DNA of 52,742 nucleotides, from contig JAISGK010000067.1 in the NCBI GenBank assembly GCA_031263155.1, positions 1-52,742 of the forward strand. The letters run 5' to 3'. Position numbers and translations under genes: made by a program. The notes beneath the pieces were generated by a model that saw nothing but the letters and a program-made list of their open reading frames with translations, made no database searches and was not told the origin of the DNA. This DNA is from Clostridiales bacterium (GTDB lineage: Bacteria; Bacillota; Clostridia; Lachnospirales; WQUN01). Below, one piece after another: positions 40,671 to 48,253 of this stretch (the first letter of the stretch is position 1; each line of letters starts with the position of its first letter).

Positions 40671-40874
40671 TTACGCTTTCGCCTCATACGCCGCCGCGTC
40701 CTCGTAAATTTCATCAAGCGTCATGCCCTTGCATAGATTATCACGCCGCCATTCGGTATAGTCAAATATATCGCGGTTGACTATACTTATAAACCGTTCG
40801 GCGTCTACCTCTCCCAGAGCGGCAATCAGGGCGTCCATAGCCTCGCAACGTAATACGATGTCATTTCTCATCAT
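40671..40874 (-). CDS. Small antitoxin-like protein paired with PIN domain protein
   Basis: A 67-residue acidic protein with the pattern MDALIAALGEVDAERFI then NRDIFDYTEWRRDNL and a short helical tail (MTLDEIYEDAAAYEA). Small proteins with the DYTEWRRDNL motif accompany PIN-domain genes in many Bacillota, where they are taken for antitoxins. It overlaps the PIN gene by four bases (ATGA), and here lies downstream of the toxin, the less usual order. Confidence 0.7.
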   Translation of the reverse strand: MMRNDIVLRCEAMDALIAALGEVDAERFISIVNRDIFDYTEWRRDNLCKGMTLDEIYEDAAAYEAKA

Positions 40875-41320
40875 GGCAATTCCTCCATTTCTCTCACAAA
40901 ATCAATCGGATTGATGGCCTTAATTCCCTTGATATTTTTGTTCAGCACACCTTTGTCGGTGGTAATAAAATAGTCGCAATGTTTTTCTATCGCGCAAGCG
41001 ATATGGAGCGCGTCCAGTTCTTTTATGCCGAGCTTCATGATTTCCCTGCCCCGTAAACGTATGGCTTCACTTCGCGGGCAGTAATCACTTGCAATTTCTT
41101 TCCACGGGGCAATCGAGTTTCGTTTGTCCTCAAAAGGATTTTTACCGTTTTCATAGTCAAGCGCAAACGACCAACACAAGGAATAGATACCGGCCCGGAC
41201 ACAATCTTGAATGTAAAGTTTCGCTTCGGTTTCCAAGCGTATTTTCATCTGTGACTGATTGTCAAACGGACGGTTGAGCGAGCAGTTATCCAAGTATATT
41301 TTTGGCACTTCCATAAGCAA
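40871..41320 (-). CDS. PIN-domain protein (VapC-like toxin)
   Basis: A 149-residue protein of the PIN fold. It begins with KIYLDNCSLNRPFD (first acidic residue in YLDN), has KELDALHIACAIE near 100 and FITTDKGVL near 118, which complete the acidic metal site. It is most likely an RNase toxin. It forms a two-gene unit with the 67-residue protein at 40671-40874. The pair is bounded by twin palindromes and sits between two long operons, which suggests it arrived as a cassette. Confidence 0.82.
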   Translation of the reverse strand: MLMEVPKIYLDNCSLNRPFDNQSQMKIRLETEAKLYIQDCVRAGIYSLCWSFALDYENGKNPFEDKRNSIAPWKEIASDYCPRSEAIRLRGREIMKLGIKELDALHIACAIEKHCDYFITTDKGVLNKNIKGIKAINPIDFVREMEELP

Positions 41321-41354
41321 TTATCCTCTCAATACTGTATCTTGTCTCTCCGCC

Positions 41355-41379
41355 ACTTCGGGTCAATTTGGCCCGAAGT
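41355..41379. repeat. Palindrome flanking the PIN module, right copy
   Basis: ACTTCGGGTCAA and TTGGCCCGAAGT with a one-base loop (one G-T pair). It matches the left copy at 40626-40648 in its CTTCGGG/CCCGAAG arms and lies 35 bases upstream of the PIN start, so it may also be an operator. Confidence 0.65.
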
Positions 41380-41553
41380 CCGACAATCAAAGTATATCAC
41401 AAAAGCCGCCGTTTTCATATTCGGGAAATGGGCGGTTTTTTGCGTGAAAATCTGATTTTGAGGCATACGGGAAAGGCCCGTAAAACTTGATATTCTGAAC
41501 ATGAAAGGAGTGGTCGCAATCGCATTAAGCCTTGCGAGGATTTTTTAATTTGA

Positions 41554-41853
41554 AGCGCCCACTTTTATCTTGCGGGTCAGCAATTCACGGGCTTCGTCGG
41601 GCCAAACGGCGCGGGAAAAACCACAACCATCAAGCTGATTTTAGGCATTATCAACTCTGACGGCGGGAGCGTCAAGGTTCCCGGTCAAGGGCAAATCGGC
41701 GTTGTGATGGACACGCCGCTTTACGTTGACGATTGGACGTTGAACGACATCGAAGCGGCAATATCGCCGTTTTACGCCAATTGGGATGTGGAGACCTTCG
41801 CCGGGTATCTGAAGCGATTCGGGCTTGAACGAAAAAATAGGACTGTTGCCTGA
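41554..41853 (+). pseudogene. ABC transporter ATPase fragment (ABC-2/YtrB type)
   Basis: An open stretch of 99 codons encodes the middle of an ATPase: FTGFVGPNGAGKTTTIKLIL (Walker A), then a Q-loop region (GVVMDTPLYVDDWT) and FYANWDVETFAGYLKRFGL. The first about 30 residues are missing (a stop precedes in frame), as are the signature motif, Walker B and any permease. After RFGLE the sequence runs into the spoIIIAH terminator. It is a decayed remnant, probably of an antibiotic-type ABC-2 exporter. The rest of the 576-base gap (41321-41896) holds only the palindrome, possible remains of a leader, and the terminator. Confidence 0.8.
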
Positions 41854-41870
41854 CGACTTGCAACAGTCCT
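41832..41870 (-). terminator. Terminator of the spoIIIA operon
   Basis: AGGACTGTTG (41839-41848) pairs with CAACAGTCCT (41861-41870). On the minus strand the stem is followed by a T-rich run (ATTTTTT). It lies 27 bases beyond the spoIIIAH stop and overlaps the end of the ABC remnant. Confidence 0.8.
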
Positions 41871-41896
41871 TGAATATTTTGTTTTATTTAATTTCC

Positions 41897-42577
41897 CTAT
41901 TGCTTGCGCATGGGAGAAATATGTATCTGGTTTGTTTCCATGCCGGTTTTACGTTTTACAATGTCTTCTATCTGCGCGATCTCCGCGTCGGTAAGCGCTT
42001 CTTTGTTTACAACAACATCAACGCTGTCGTCGTCGATACGCACATATACCTCGCTAAAGCCTTTGGCCTCTATCATGGCTTCCGCCGCTGTTTCTTTCTC
42101 TATACGCTGCTGAATGGCAAGCATAGAATCGGCGGCGTCGGCCTTTTGCTCCTGATCTATGTTTACGTTGTTTATAAGCTCTGTAAGCAGGGTTTTCTCT
42201 TTCGCGCGCGCTTGCTCGCGATTGAGTTTGGCTTGCACAAAGTATGACGAGTCACGGCTGGTATATGTAAACACCGCCTCGCCGGGGTCTTCCTCATCGT
42301 TGGTGCCGCTGACAGATTCTCCAATGGTGTCGTCTGTGGTGACAAATTCATCCGTTATGGCTGGGTCGTCGTCTTCTTGATAGATCAACGCGCTGCCGAT
42401 GTCATACAGATCGTCGGACCCTTCGGGCTGTGACCCTGTGGCGATTTCGCCATTATCTGTAAGCTCCAGCCCTGTAGAGGCTATTTTCTGGTTATCCTTA
42501 AAGTTTAGATAACCCGCCACGGCTATCATGATGATGAGTGCCGTAATAATGATTTGATTGCGCTTAAACACGAACAT
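41897..42577 (-). CDS. spoIIIAH: Stage III sporulation protein AH
   Basis: A 226-residue protein: one N-terminal membrane helix (about 8-27), an acidic linker (to about 120) and a C-terminal ring-building domain of the YscJ/FliF type (SMLAIQQRIEKETAAEAMI near 150-168; EVYVRIDDDSVDVVVNKEALTDAEIAQIEDIV near 175-206 in two parts). SpoIIIAH faces the intermembrane space and binds SpoIIQ of the forespore. The ATG at 42577 has GGAGG five bases upstream. It is the last gene of the operon, 180 bases after spoIIIAG, with a strong hairpin in the gap. Confidence 0.9.
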   Translation of the reverse strand: MFVFKRNQIIITALIIMIAVAGYLNFKDNQKIASTGLELTDNGEIATGSQPEGSDDLYDIGSALIYQEDDDPAITDEFVTTDDTIGESVSGTNDEEDPGEAVFTYTSRDSSYFVQAKLNREQARAKEKTLLTELINNVNIDQEQKADAADSMLAIQQRIEKETAAEAMIEAKGFSEVYVRIDDDSVDVVVNKEALTDAEIAQIEDIVKRKTGMETNQIHISPMRKQ

Positions 42578-42698
42578 TTCGACCTCCATATAATATTTGT
42601 TGATGTGTTGCGTGCGACCATGACGCTTCGAATGGCGAGTCATCCCGCGTACAAAATGCCATTGTTTATTTAGGATAATTCTGATAATTCATCATATG

Positions 42699-42729
42699 AC
42701 GATGTATCATCATTTATGATGAACATCGT
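42699..42729 (-). promoter_or_regulatory. Hairpin between spoIIIAG and spoIIIAH
   Basis: ACGATGT-A-TCATCAT (42699-42713) pairs with ATGATGA-ACATCGT (42716-42729) around a two-base loop with one bulged A. There is no T-run. It may stabilise or process the mRNA and so set the ratio of AH to the upstream genes. Confidence 0.45.
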
Positions 42730-42758
42730 TTTATGATAAATACCATTTTTATATCTAT

Positions 42759-43349
42759 TCACTTTTTCATTTTAAACACCTGCACTTTGTCTGTCGTTAA
42801 CCCCAGCACGGTTTCGGCCGCGCGAGTGAGCGCGTCCTTTACAAATATGTTTTCGCCTCCTTCCGCAATTATCACCGCGCCTTCAATAACAGGCGATACT
42901 TCGCGTAGTATAAGCGGCACCTCTACCCCGTTTTCATCTGTGTACAACACAAGGGTATGCTCTTCGCTTAGCGAGTGGGTTTTGCGTGTACCGCCCGCGC
43001 CGTCTGTCTCTTCATTTATGTCCTGATTGGTGGTCTTGTCTTCCGCGACAACAAGTTCTTTGCCCTGGGTCAGCGTAAGCAGAACTTTCACTTTGCCCGC
43101 GCCGTCTATTTGTGAAAGCGCGGTCTCCATCCGCTTTTCCAAAACGAGGGTATAATCCGTTTCGACTGGCTCATTGCCGGCGGATGCGTTTAACACTGGT
43201 TGTTCTTGCTCTGTCGTTTTGGAATTTGTATTTAAGCGGAAGCGCGCGAACGAAATCAGCAACACGCCTAACACCAAGGCCAGAATGATTTTAAGCAATC
43301 CAGCTTTGTCCTTGTCTCGAAAAAAGTCTTTAAGAACCGTTTTCACCAT
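42759..43349 (-). CDS. spoIIIAG: Stage III sporulation protein AG
   Basis: A 196-residue protein: membrane helix at about 18-38, then the ring-building domain with MEAALSQIDGAGKVKVLLTL-like sequence (METALSQIDGAGKVKVLL near 74-91) and a C-terminal helix-strand (ALTRAAETVLGLTTDKVQVF). SpoIIIAG forms the large ring of the mother cell-forespore channel. ATG at 43349; a TTG six bases earlier is the alternative. The gene begins just after the spoIIIAF stop. Confidence 0.92.
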   Translation of the reverse strand: MVKTVLKDFFRDKDKAGLLKIILALVLGVLLISFARFRLNTNSKTTEQEQPVLNASAGNEPVETDYTLVLEKRMETALSQIDGAGKVKVLLTLTQGKELVVAEDKTTNQDINEETDGAGGTRKTHSLSEEHTLVLYTDENGVEVPLILREVSPVIEGAVIIAEGGENIFVKDALTRAAETVLGLTTDKVQVFKMKK

Positions 43350-43356
43350 GCTCAAC

Positions 43357-43914
43357 TCATTTCGTTACTGTTATATATATATTATTGATGTGAACTCCGT
43401 AGAAGTCGCTCACATTATTTTTTATCTTGGATATGCCGGGGTCGTCAATATCATCATTTGCCGCAAAGGGTTTAACGGGTTCTATGTAAATGAACGGTCG
43501 TTCTGTCGTTTTGGGGCGCACGGTTATATCCAAACGCTCTATAGACCAATCGTCAGCCAGCCGCGCTTGCGCGTCAATTATTTCATAATTCTCGTCGCCG
43601 CAAAACCCCGCAAGCTGGGCAGTCAACTGCTCGTTAAACGATTTGAGCAGCATGTCGCGGTTTTTCTGTTCGTATTCGGCCAGGTCGCCGGGAATTTCTA
43701 TATCGTTAAGCCTTTTGTCCAGCCCCTCAAATAATTGATTAATCGGAGGCTGCCGCGTGTTAATGAGCTTTGTTATCGGATTTAACATCATGATGATAAA
43801 AACAAAACCAAGGCATATCTCCACATATTTTCTATATTTTGTGTCAGGCAGGATCAGACCGGCAAACGCGCCAAATATAAGAAAATACGCCAGTGAAGCC
43901 GCAAACTCTTCCAT
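43357..43914 (-). CDS. spoIIIAF: Stage III sporulation protein AF
   Basis: A 185-residue protein with two N-terminal membrane helices (about 8-25 and 30-50) and a soluble ring-building-like domain (about 80-185; WSIERLDITVRP near 115). SpoIIIAF is a membrane component of the channel. It starts directly after the spoIIIAE stop (TAATC ATG) and ends just before spoIIIAG, so translation is coupled. Confidence 0.9.
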   Translation of the reverse strand: MEEFAASLAYFLIFGAFAGLILPDTKYRKYVEICLGFVFIIMMLNPITKLINTRQPPINQLFEGLDKRLNDIEIPGDLAEYEQKNRDMLLKSFNEQLTAQLAGFCGDENYEIIDAQARLADDWSIERLDITVRPKTTERPFIYIEPVKPFAANDDIDDPGISKIKNNVSDFYGVHINNIYITVTK

Positions 43915-43916
43915 GA

Positions 43917-44978
43917 TTAAAACGCGAGCATAATCGCGACAGAAACGATGAACATTACCACAACAACCACCCCCGCTTCAAAGAGTAATACACAAAACGA
44001 TCCTACGGCGTCTATGCATTTAACGATGCGGTCGTCTGCGACAGGCTGAACAAGCGCGGCCGTTACTTTGTACATTAACAGCAAGGCCAATATTTTAATA
44101 AGGCTTGCGCTGCAAACAACGGTTAATGTGATCACCAACGCCACCATAAGCCCGGAAGACGCCGCTTGCCCCCAAAATAGCACGGCATCCATGGCGCCGG
44201 AAACCATGCCCCCCACGACGGGTATCGCCGCCGCCCCAGATTTGGCTACTTTAAGGGCGGTGCTGTTTATGATGGGGGAGGAGATTTTTTGCAATGACAG
44301 CACAGTCAAAAACAACAGCGCGATACCTTTTAGCGCGTAACCTACTACTTTACGTATAAGTTTTGTAAAGTTTGTAAGTTTTGACTTGGCGGAAATGCAG
44401 CTAACTATTTCCATCATCGCGCCAAATTGTATTACGGGCAAAAGGAGGAAGCGAACGCAAAGCGACAGCCCTTCTATAGTGACGGCAAAGATGGGTGAAA
44501 AAGCGGCGGCGCCGGCGAGTTTGCCAGATATTAGCAAAACGCCAAACATGATGGGCAGCGCGGCGGTCATCACGTTGGATGCCGTGGCCACAAGCGTGGT
44601 TATGATGCTCAAGGTCGTTTGAAACGAGGCAAGCAGTACCATTACCACAGCCATGAATGAAACATAGAATCCCATTTCGCCCGCTTGCTTATTCTTAAAT
44701 GAGTCGGACAATAGTTTGAGAATGGCGCTGAGTACGGAGATGAGGATCAGGTTGCGCATGAGCCCCCAATTTTGCCACAATTCGCCGACCAGCATATCTC
44801 CCACTCGCTTGACAAGGCCGAGCGGACTCAAATCTAACTCGCCAGTGATCGCCTTAGTTACCCATTCGCCAAAATTTAAGCCCGAGGCTTTGTCTATGCC
44901 GCTAAAGTCAAACATTTTCAGTTGTTCGTCTATGTAAAATTTGTCCAGTGCGGCGGGGTTATTCAAAGCGGGATCCAA
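43917..44978 (-). CDS. spoIIIAE: Stage III sporulation protein AE
   Basis: A 353-residue multipass membrane protein, about eight helices, with the family segments LSDSFKNKQAGEMGFYVSFM near 90-109, VEGLS-like VTIEGLSLCVRFLLLPV and GGMVSGAMDAVLFWG. It is thought to form the membrane gate of the SpoIIIA channel. TTG start with GAGGTGATAGC upstream. It may lack a cleaved signal peptide, as the first 60 residues are amphipathic. Distance to spoIIIAD is 47 bases. Confidence 0.92.
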   Translation of the reverse strand: MDPALNNPAALDKFYIDEQLKMFDFSGIDKASGLNFGEWVTKAITGELDLSPLGLVKRVGDMLVGELWQNWGLMRNLILISVLSAILKLLSDSFKNKQAGEMGFYVSFMAVVMVLLASFQTTLSIITTLVATASNVMTAALPIMFGVLLISGKLAGAAAFSPIFAVTIEGLSLCVRFLLLPVIQFGAMMEIVSCISAKSKLTNFTKLIRKVVGYALKGIALLFLTVLSLQKISSPIINSTALKVAKSGAAAIPVVGGMVSGAMDAVLFWGQAASSGLMVALVITLTVVCSASLIKILALLLMYKVTAALVQPVADDRIVKCIDAVGSFCVLLFEAGVVVVVMFIVSVAIMLAF

Positions 44979-45025
44979 GCTATCACCTCATTTGTATCAA
45001 TCATATCAATCGTTGCGTACTACCG

Positions 45026-45412
45026 TTAATCTGCTATGGACGCGACAAGACTAATAAGACCATATAATATTGGCGTTGATGTAATTAAAATCATTACCTT
45101 GCCGCCAAGCTCTATTTTGGAGGCTATGGCGTTTTCGCCCGCGTCAGCGCAGATTTGCGCGCCAAACTCCGCTATATAGGCAATGGCTATTATCTTTAAT
45201 ATAAGGCCGACGTACTGGTTGTCAGAGTCTACCAGCGCGGCAATGTTTTCTAGCAATCCTACCGCCTGTGTCAGGTACGGGAGCAGCATAAAAAAGATAA
45301 TGACACTGGCCATGATGCTGATGAGCAGAGCGTACTCGGCGCTTTGCTTTTTTATCGCGATAATAAGGATGAGACTGACGATACCCACGGCGACAATTTG
45401 CGCTATTTCCAT
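45026..45412 (-). CDS. spoIIIAD: Stage III sporulation protein AD
   Basis: A 128-residue membrane protein with four predicted helices and the family segments IAIKKQSAEYALLISI near 20-35 and FGAQICADAGENAIASKIE near 84-102. It is a membrane part of the channel, similar to FliQ-like export proteins. It begins four bases after spoIIIAC. Confidence 0.93.
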   Translation of the reverse strand: MEIAQIVAVGIVSLILIIAIKKQSAEYALLISIMASVIIFFMLLPYLTQAVGLLENIAALVDSDNQYVGLILKIIAIAYIAEFGAQICADAGENAIASKIELGGKVMILITSTPILYGLISLVASIAD

Positions 45413-45416
45413 GGCG

Positions 45417-45611
45417 CTATAGTTTAAAAACTGACTGAACGCTTGCGAACAATTGGCTTATGTATTGGATTATCCAAAAAAGTACTACTATAAGGCCCGC
45501 CAACGTAGTCATCATTGCCTGTTCTTCACGACCGGCGCGTTTAAGCACCTGATCCAGCACCGCCACCAATATACCCACCGCCGCTATTTGGAAGACGACT
45601 TGAATTTCCAT
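45417..45611 (-). CDS. spoIIIAC: Stage III sporulation protein AC
   Basis: A 64-residue protein with two membrane helices and the conserved loop LKRAGREEQAMMTTLAG. Full length for the family. It is a FliQ-like membrane component of the feeding channel. It sits between AB and AD as in all spoIIIA operons. Confidence 0.93.
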   Translation of the reverse strand: MEIQVVFQIAAVGILVAVLDQVLKRAGREEQAMMTTLAGLIVVLFWIIQYISQLFASVQSVFKL

Positions 45612-45636
45612 AATTACCCCCAGTACACTGCAATAT

Positions 45637-46164
45637 TCAAAATAGCGCGGCGACTACCAGCAATCCACCCAGCAAGCCAAGGCTAAAGTACAATTTCTTG
45701 TTTTTTTCGCTCTGCTCCCGCAAAATCACTATTGTGCCATCGATATAGTTTATCGTTTGCTCTATCGCTTCGATTTGCAGTCTTTTATCCGCGCCGCCAA
45801 GGGTAGCGCCGTAGTTATAAATACATTCGATATCGTCCGTCGTAATGAATGTTTTGCCCTGTGCCGTATCGACCGCCGATTTCCATATATCGCACACATC
45901 GCTCGCTTGCCTGCTTTGCAATGAAGAGGCTAATGCCGCGAACACCGCTGAGGGCGGATGGGCCGCGCGTGAGCTTACAAACTCTGCGGCTTCCGCGAGT
46001 GGTTTGATTGCGTAGCTTATTTCAGAATTGAGTATCACGAATGCTTTGCGCCATGCCAGTAGATCGCCCATGCGAAACTCGTCTCTATGCGCGTAATAAA
46101 ATCCAAGCAGCGACGATGCCCCGACCACCAGCGCGCATCCCGCGAGTTTAAGCGCAATACTCAC
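45637..46164 (-). CDS. spoIIIAB: Stage III sporulation protein AB
   Basis: A 175-residue protein with helices at about 4-24 and 155-174 and the pattern LLAWRKAFVILNSEISYAI near 35-53, and a long helical middle; type II secretion GspF-like. I chose the GTG at 46164 because GGGGGCGAT lies six bases before it. Upstream is not spoIIIAA, as is usual, but a copy of the spoIIIAA promoter region and the last codons of spoIIIAA. AB to AH are therefore probably read from the promoter copy at 46235-46262. Confidence 0.9.
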   Translation of the reverse strand: MSIALKLAGCALVVGASSLLGFYYAHRDEFRMGDLLAWRKAFVILNSEISYAIKPLAEAAEFVSSRAAHPPSAVFAALASSLQSRQASDVCDIWKSAVDTAQGKTFITTDDIECIYNYGATLGGADKRLQIEAIEQTINYIDGTIVILREQSEKNKKLYFSLGLLGGLLVVAALF

Positions 46165-46184
46165 AGTATCGCCCCCTATTGTCG

Positions 46185-46220
46185 AATTGTTTATGACGCA
46201 ATCGGAAATCAGCCTACGCG
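46185..46220. repeat. Duplicated 3' end of spoIIIAA next to spoIIIAB (right-hand original at 47192-47227)
   Basis: These 36 bases match 47192-47227 in 34 positions. In the other copy they hold the last codons and stop of spoIIIAA. Here they are non-coding and lie between the promoter copy and the spoIIIAB ribosome site. They mark one edge of the rearrangement that separated AA from AB. Confidence 0.85.
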
Positions 46221-46225
46221 TATAT

Positions 46226-46316
46226 CCTTGGTACAAGATATGCAAGTCCATAAATAATATGATTAAATAGTTTTGCGAAGGCAATAACGCCTGGACGGGA
46301 AAGCGCTTAACGCAAT
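46226..46316. repeat. Duplicated spoIIIAA upstream region (partner at 48149-48242)
   Basis: About 90 bases closely match 48149-48242, the region directly upstream of spoIIIAA, including the run ATTTAATCATATTAT (minus strand), the GGACTTGCATATCTTGTACC segment and the distal CGTTAA. Similarity is near complete over the first 52 bases and patchy after. The segment carries a sigma-E-like promoter. The rest of the 46165-46487 gap (46317-46487) has no recognisable gene, only the AT-rich leader of the HEPN gene. Confidence 0.85.
46235..46262 (-). promoter_or_regulatory. Sigma-E-like promoter copy driving spoIIIAB-AH
   Basis: Minus strand: TCATATT (46256-46262), 13-base spacer, CATATCTT (46235-46242). 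It matches the mother-cell sigma-E pattern and is identical in both hexamers and spacing to the site before spoIIIAA. Only the spacer differs. Confidence 0.65.
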
Positions 46317-46487
46317 AAAAGTACACCCTGTTCTTTCACTTATGAAAGTTTATAATTGATTTTCGCTGAGATATATCTTAAAATGGCAGAGATGGGCGTT
46401 TTCTAAAAAGCGGGAAATATGCTGAAGTAATTCGTATGGTATCGCATGAGCAGGAAATCCGCGTAATAATAAAGGGGCTTGAATGGT

Positions 46488-46898
46488 ATGGAAAATCAGG
46501 ATATTCGTTGGAGACAACGATTTGAGAACTTTTCAAAATCGTGTGCGTTGTTATCGGAAATCAACGGCTATGAACTTGGTGAAACGCTTGCGATTATTCG
46601 TGAAGGGTTCATTCAGCGGTTCGAGATAACGTTTGACTTAGCATGGAAAACCGCAAACGACTATTTGCGGTATCTCGGGCACAGAGTTCAACCCTCGCCG
46701 CGCTCGGTTATCAAAGAAGCATTCGCGGTAGAAGTGATTGAGGACGGTCAGGCGTTCATTGATATGCTTGAAGCGCGTAACGAAATGTCGCACAAGTACA
46801 ACGAAAACACATTTAACAAGGTTTTTCAGCAGATAAAGGACGAGTTTTACCCCGCCCTTGAAAGTCTGCGCGTTTATTTTGAGGGGCGACTTGAATGA
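46488..46898 (+). CDS. HEPN-family toxin (HepT-like), MNT partner
   Basis: A 136-residue helical protein of the HI0074/nucleotidyltransferase-substrate-binding type. It has FEITFDLAWKTANDYLRYLG near 49-68 and the HEPN RNase motif RNEMSHKY (R-X4-H-X-Y) near 106-113. In studied HepT-MntA pairs the partner adds AMP to the Tyr of this motif, silencing the RNase. It overlaps the next gene by four bases. It is transcribed against the spoIIIA operon in whose middle it lies. The ATG at 46488 has AAAGGGG ten bases upstream; a TTG nine bases earlier is possible. Confidence 0.85.
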   Translation: MENQDIRWRQRFENFSKSCALLSEINGYELGETLAIIREGFIQRFEITFDLAWKTANDYLRYLGHRVQPSPRSVIKEAFAVEVIEDGQAFIDMLEARNEMSHKYNENTFNKVFQQIKDEFYPALESLRVYFEGRLE

Positions 46899-47203
46899 AT
46901 ATCGGGCTTACAGATAAACATGCCTCGCTTATTGTTGAAACATTAAGCGCTTGCGGGGTTTCACGCGCGGTCGTGTTTGGCTCGCGCGCAAAAGGCGACT
47001 GGCGCGGCAACTCCGACATTGACATAGCCGTCTCCGGCTGCGTGAATATCGGCGGGTTGCTGATTCGTCTTGACGAACTGCCTATGCCGTATAAATTTGA
47101 CGTGGTAGACTATGAAACCATAAGTCATCAACCGCTTCGCGAGCATATTGACCGCGTTGGCGTTGAATTGTTTTCGAGGGAAATCAGCAATAATTGTTTA
47201 TAA
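46895..47203 (+). CDS. MNT-type nucleotidyltransferase antitoxin (MntA-like)
   Basis: A 102-residue minimal nucleotidyltransferase with VVFGSRAKGDWRGNSDIDIAV near 25-45 read in two parts: GS-X10-DxD is the catalytic motif, and a third acidic residue lies in KFDVVDY near 68. It probably AMPylates and neutralises the HEPN protein. ATG overlaps the preceding stop. Its end lies 13 bases from the convergent spoIIIAA stop, inside the duplicated 36-base segment, so the module was inserted precisely at the end of spoIIIAA. Confidence 0.87.
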   Translation: MNIGLTDKHASLIVETLSACGVSRAVVFGSRAKGDWRGNSDIDIAVSGCVNIGGLLIRLDELPMPYKFDVVDYETISHQPLREHIDRVGVELFSREISNNCL

Positions 47204-47227
47204 CGCAACCGGAAATCAGCCTACGCG
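47192..47227. repeat. 36-base repeat at the end of spoIIIAA (partner at 46185-46220)
   Basis: Holds the last codons and stop of spoIIIAA and the last bases of the MNT gene. It matches 46185-46220 in 34 of 36 positions. The pair brackets the HEPN-MNT module and the promoter copy. Confidence 0.85.
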
Positions 47228-48133
47228 CCGACCGGCTCTATCAAATATACCGGCTATAGTTCCCAGTCCGCGAAGGACAGTGAAGCGCTCAAATATGTAA
47301 AAAATATCGCGAAGGCCGGGTTTTAGTTTTACCTCATTTATGTCTGCGCCGTGAGTGGTACAAATGATGCACACGCCGGCGTTAATTATCTCTTCCACAG
47401 AGGCTGTGTCGGCGCGGCTGCCCAATTCGTCCACCGCGATAACGCGTGGAGACATGGCGCGCAATAACATGGTCATGCCGATGGATTTTGGATAGCTGTC
47501 TAACACATCAGTCCTGACGCCCACATCGTTTTGCGGTATGCCCCTATAGCAGCCCGCTATCTCACCGCGTTCATCCACCAGCCCTACCGTATAACCCTGC
47601 CGGGAAGGATATTTCCCATCGGACAATTGGCGTACCAAATCCCGCAAGAGTGTTGTCTTGCCACAACCGGGCGGGGATATGATCATTGTATGATGAAGGC
47701 TTGGCGAAACGATGTGCGGCAGTATTTGGTCAGCGCAGCCTTTTATCTCGCGGGACACGCGTATGTTAAATCCGTTTATGTTTTTCATGGTCTTTACGCG
47801 ACCGTTTTCCATAACCGCTTTACCGGTAAGGCCCACGCGATGCCCGCCGGGCAAAGTCAAAAAGCCCCCGCACAATTCCTCTTCCAACACATATAGCGAA
47901 AAGTCAGACAGCAGCGCCAGGGCGTCGGATATGTCTTTTTGCGTGACTGTATAAGCCGACGAACAGTCAACGGGCTTACCCTGCGGCGACAGAAATATCT
48001 CACGCGGCTGGTTTATTATAAGTGGCTTGCCTGCGCGCATATGTATCTCGCTGATTTTTGAAAAGTCTTGCGAACGCAAAATAATTTTAAGGTGTTCGGG
48101 CATGTAACCGCATATAACATCTTTGGCGCTCAT
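47216..48133 (-). CDS. spoIIIAA: Stage III sporulation protein AA (secretion ATPase)
   Basis: A 305-residue AAA+/secretion-type ATPase. Walker A is SPPGCGKT (153-160), with VGLVDERGEIAG near 183 and VIAVDELGSRAD near 229 (Walker B region). It powers the mother-cell side of the SpoIIIA channel. The ATG at 48133 has GAGGAGGG upstream and a sigma-E-like promoter at 48159-48186. Unusually it is separated from spoIIIAB by 1051 bases holding a toxin-antitoxin pair on the other strand, so it now seems to be a single-gene unit. Confidence 0.93.
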   Translation of the reverse strand: MSAKDVICGYMPEHLKIILRSQDFSKISEIHMRAGKPLIINQPREIFLSPQGKPVDCSSAYTVTQKDISDALALLSDFSLYVLEEELCGGFLTLPGGHRVGLTGKAVMENGRVKTMKNINGFNIRVSREIKGCADQILPHIVSPSLHHTMIISPPGCGKTTLLRDLVRQLSDGKYPSRQGYTVGLVDERGEIAGCYRGIPQNDVGVRTDVLDSYPKSIGMTMLLRAMSPRVIAVDELGSRADTASVEEIINAGVCIICTTHGADINEVKLKPGLRDIFYIFERFTVLRGLGTIAGIFDRAGRRVG

Positions 48134-48148
48134 AGGCCCTCCTCTATA

Positions 48149-48242
48149 CCATTGGTACAAGATATGCAAGTCCACTGATAATATGATTAAATAGTTTTGC
48201 AAAGGCCATAGTACTTAGACGAGGGAAAGGATTTAACGCAAT
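48149..48242. repeat. Upstream region of spoIIIAA, original of the duplicated promoter segment
   Basis: Matches 46226-46316 (see there). It occupies the spoIIIAA side of the divergent spoIIIAA/trkA intergenic region. Confidence 0.85.
48159..48186 (-). promoter_or_regulatory. Sigma-E-like promoter of spoIIIAA
   Basis: Minus strand: TCATATT (48180-48186), 13-base spacer, CATATCTT (48159-48166), about 26 bases before the start codon. The spoIIIA operon of Bacillus is a known sigma-E target. Confidence 0.65.
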
Positions 48243-48253
48243 GTTTGCCGCCG

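Noticed and set aside
41554..41853. ABC ATPase fragment as a functional gene
   Set aside because: It lacks the N-terminal strand, signature motif and Walker B, has no start or ribosome site in frame and no permease partner.
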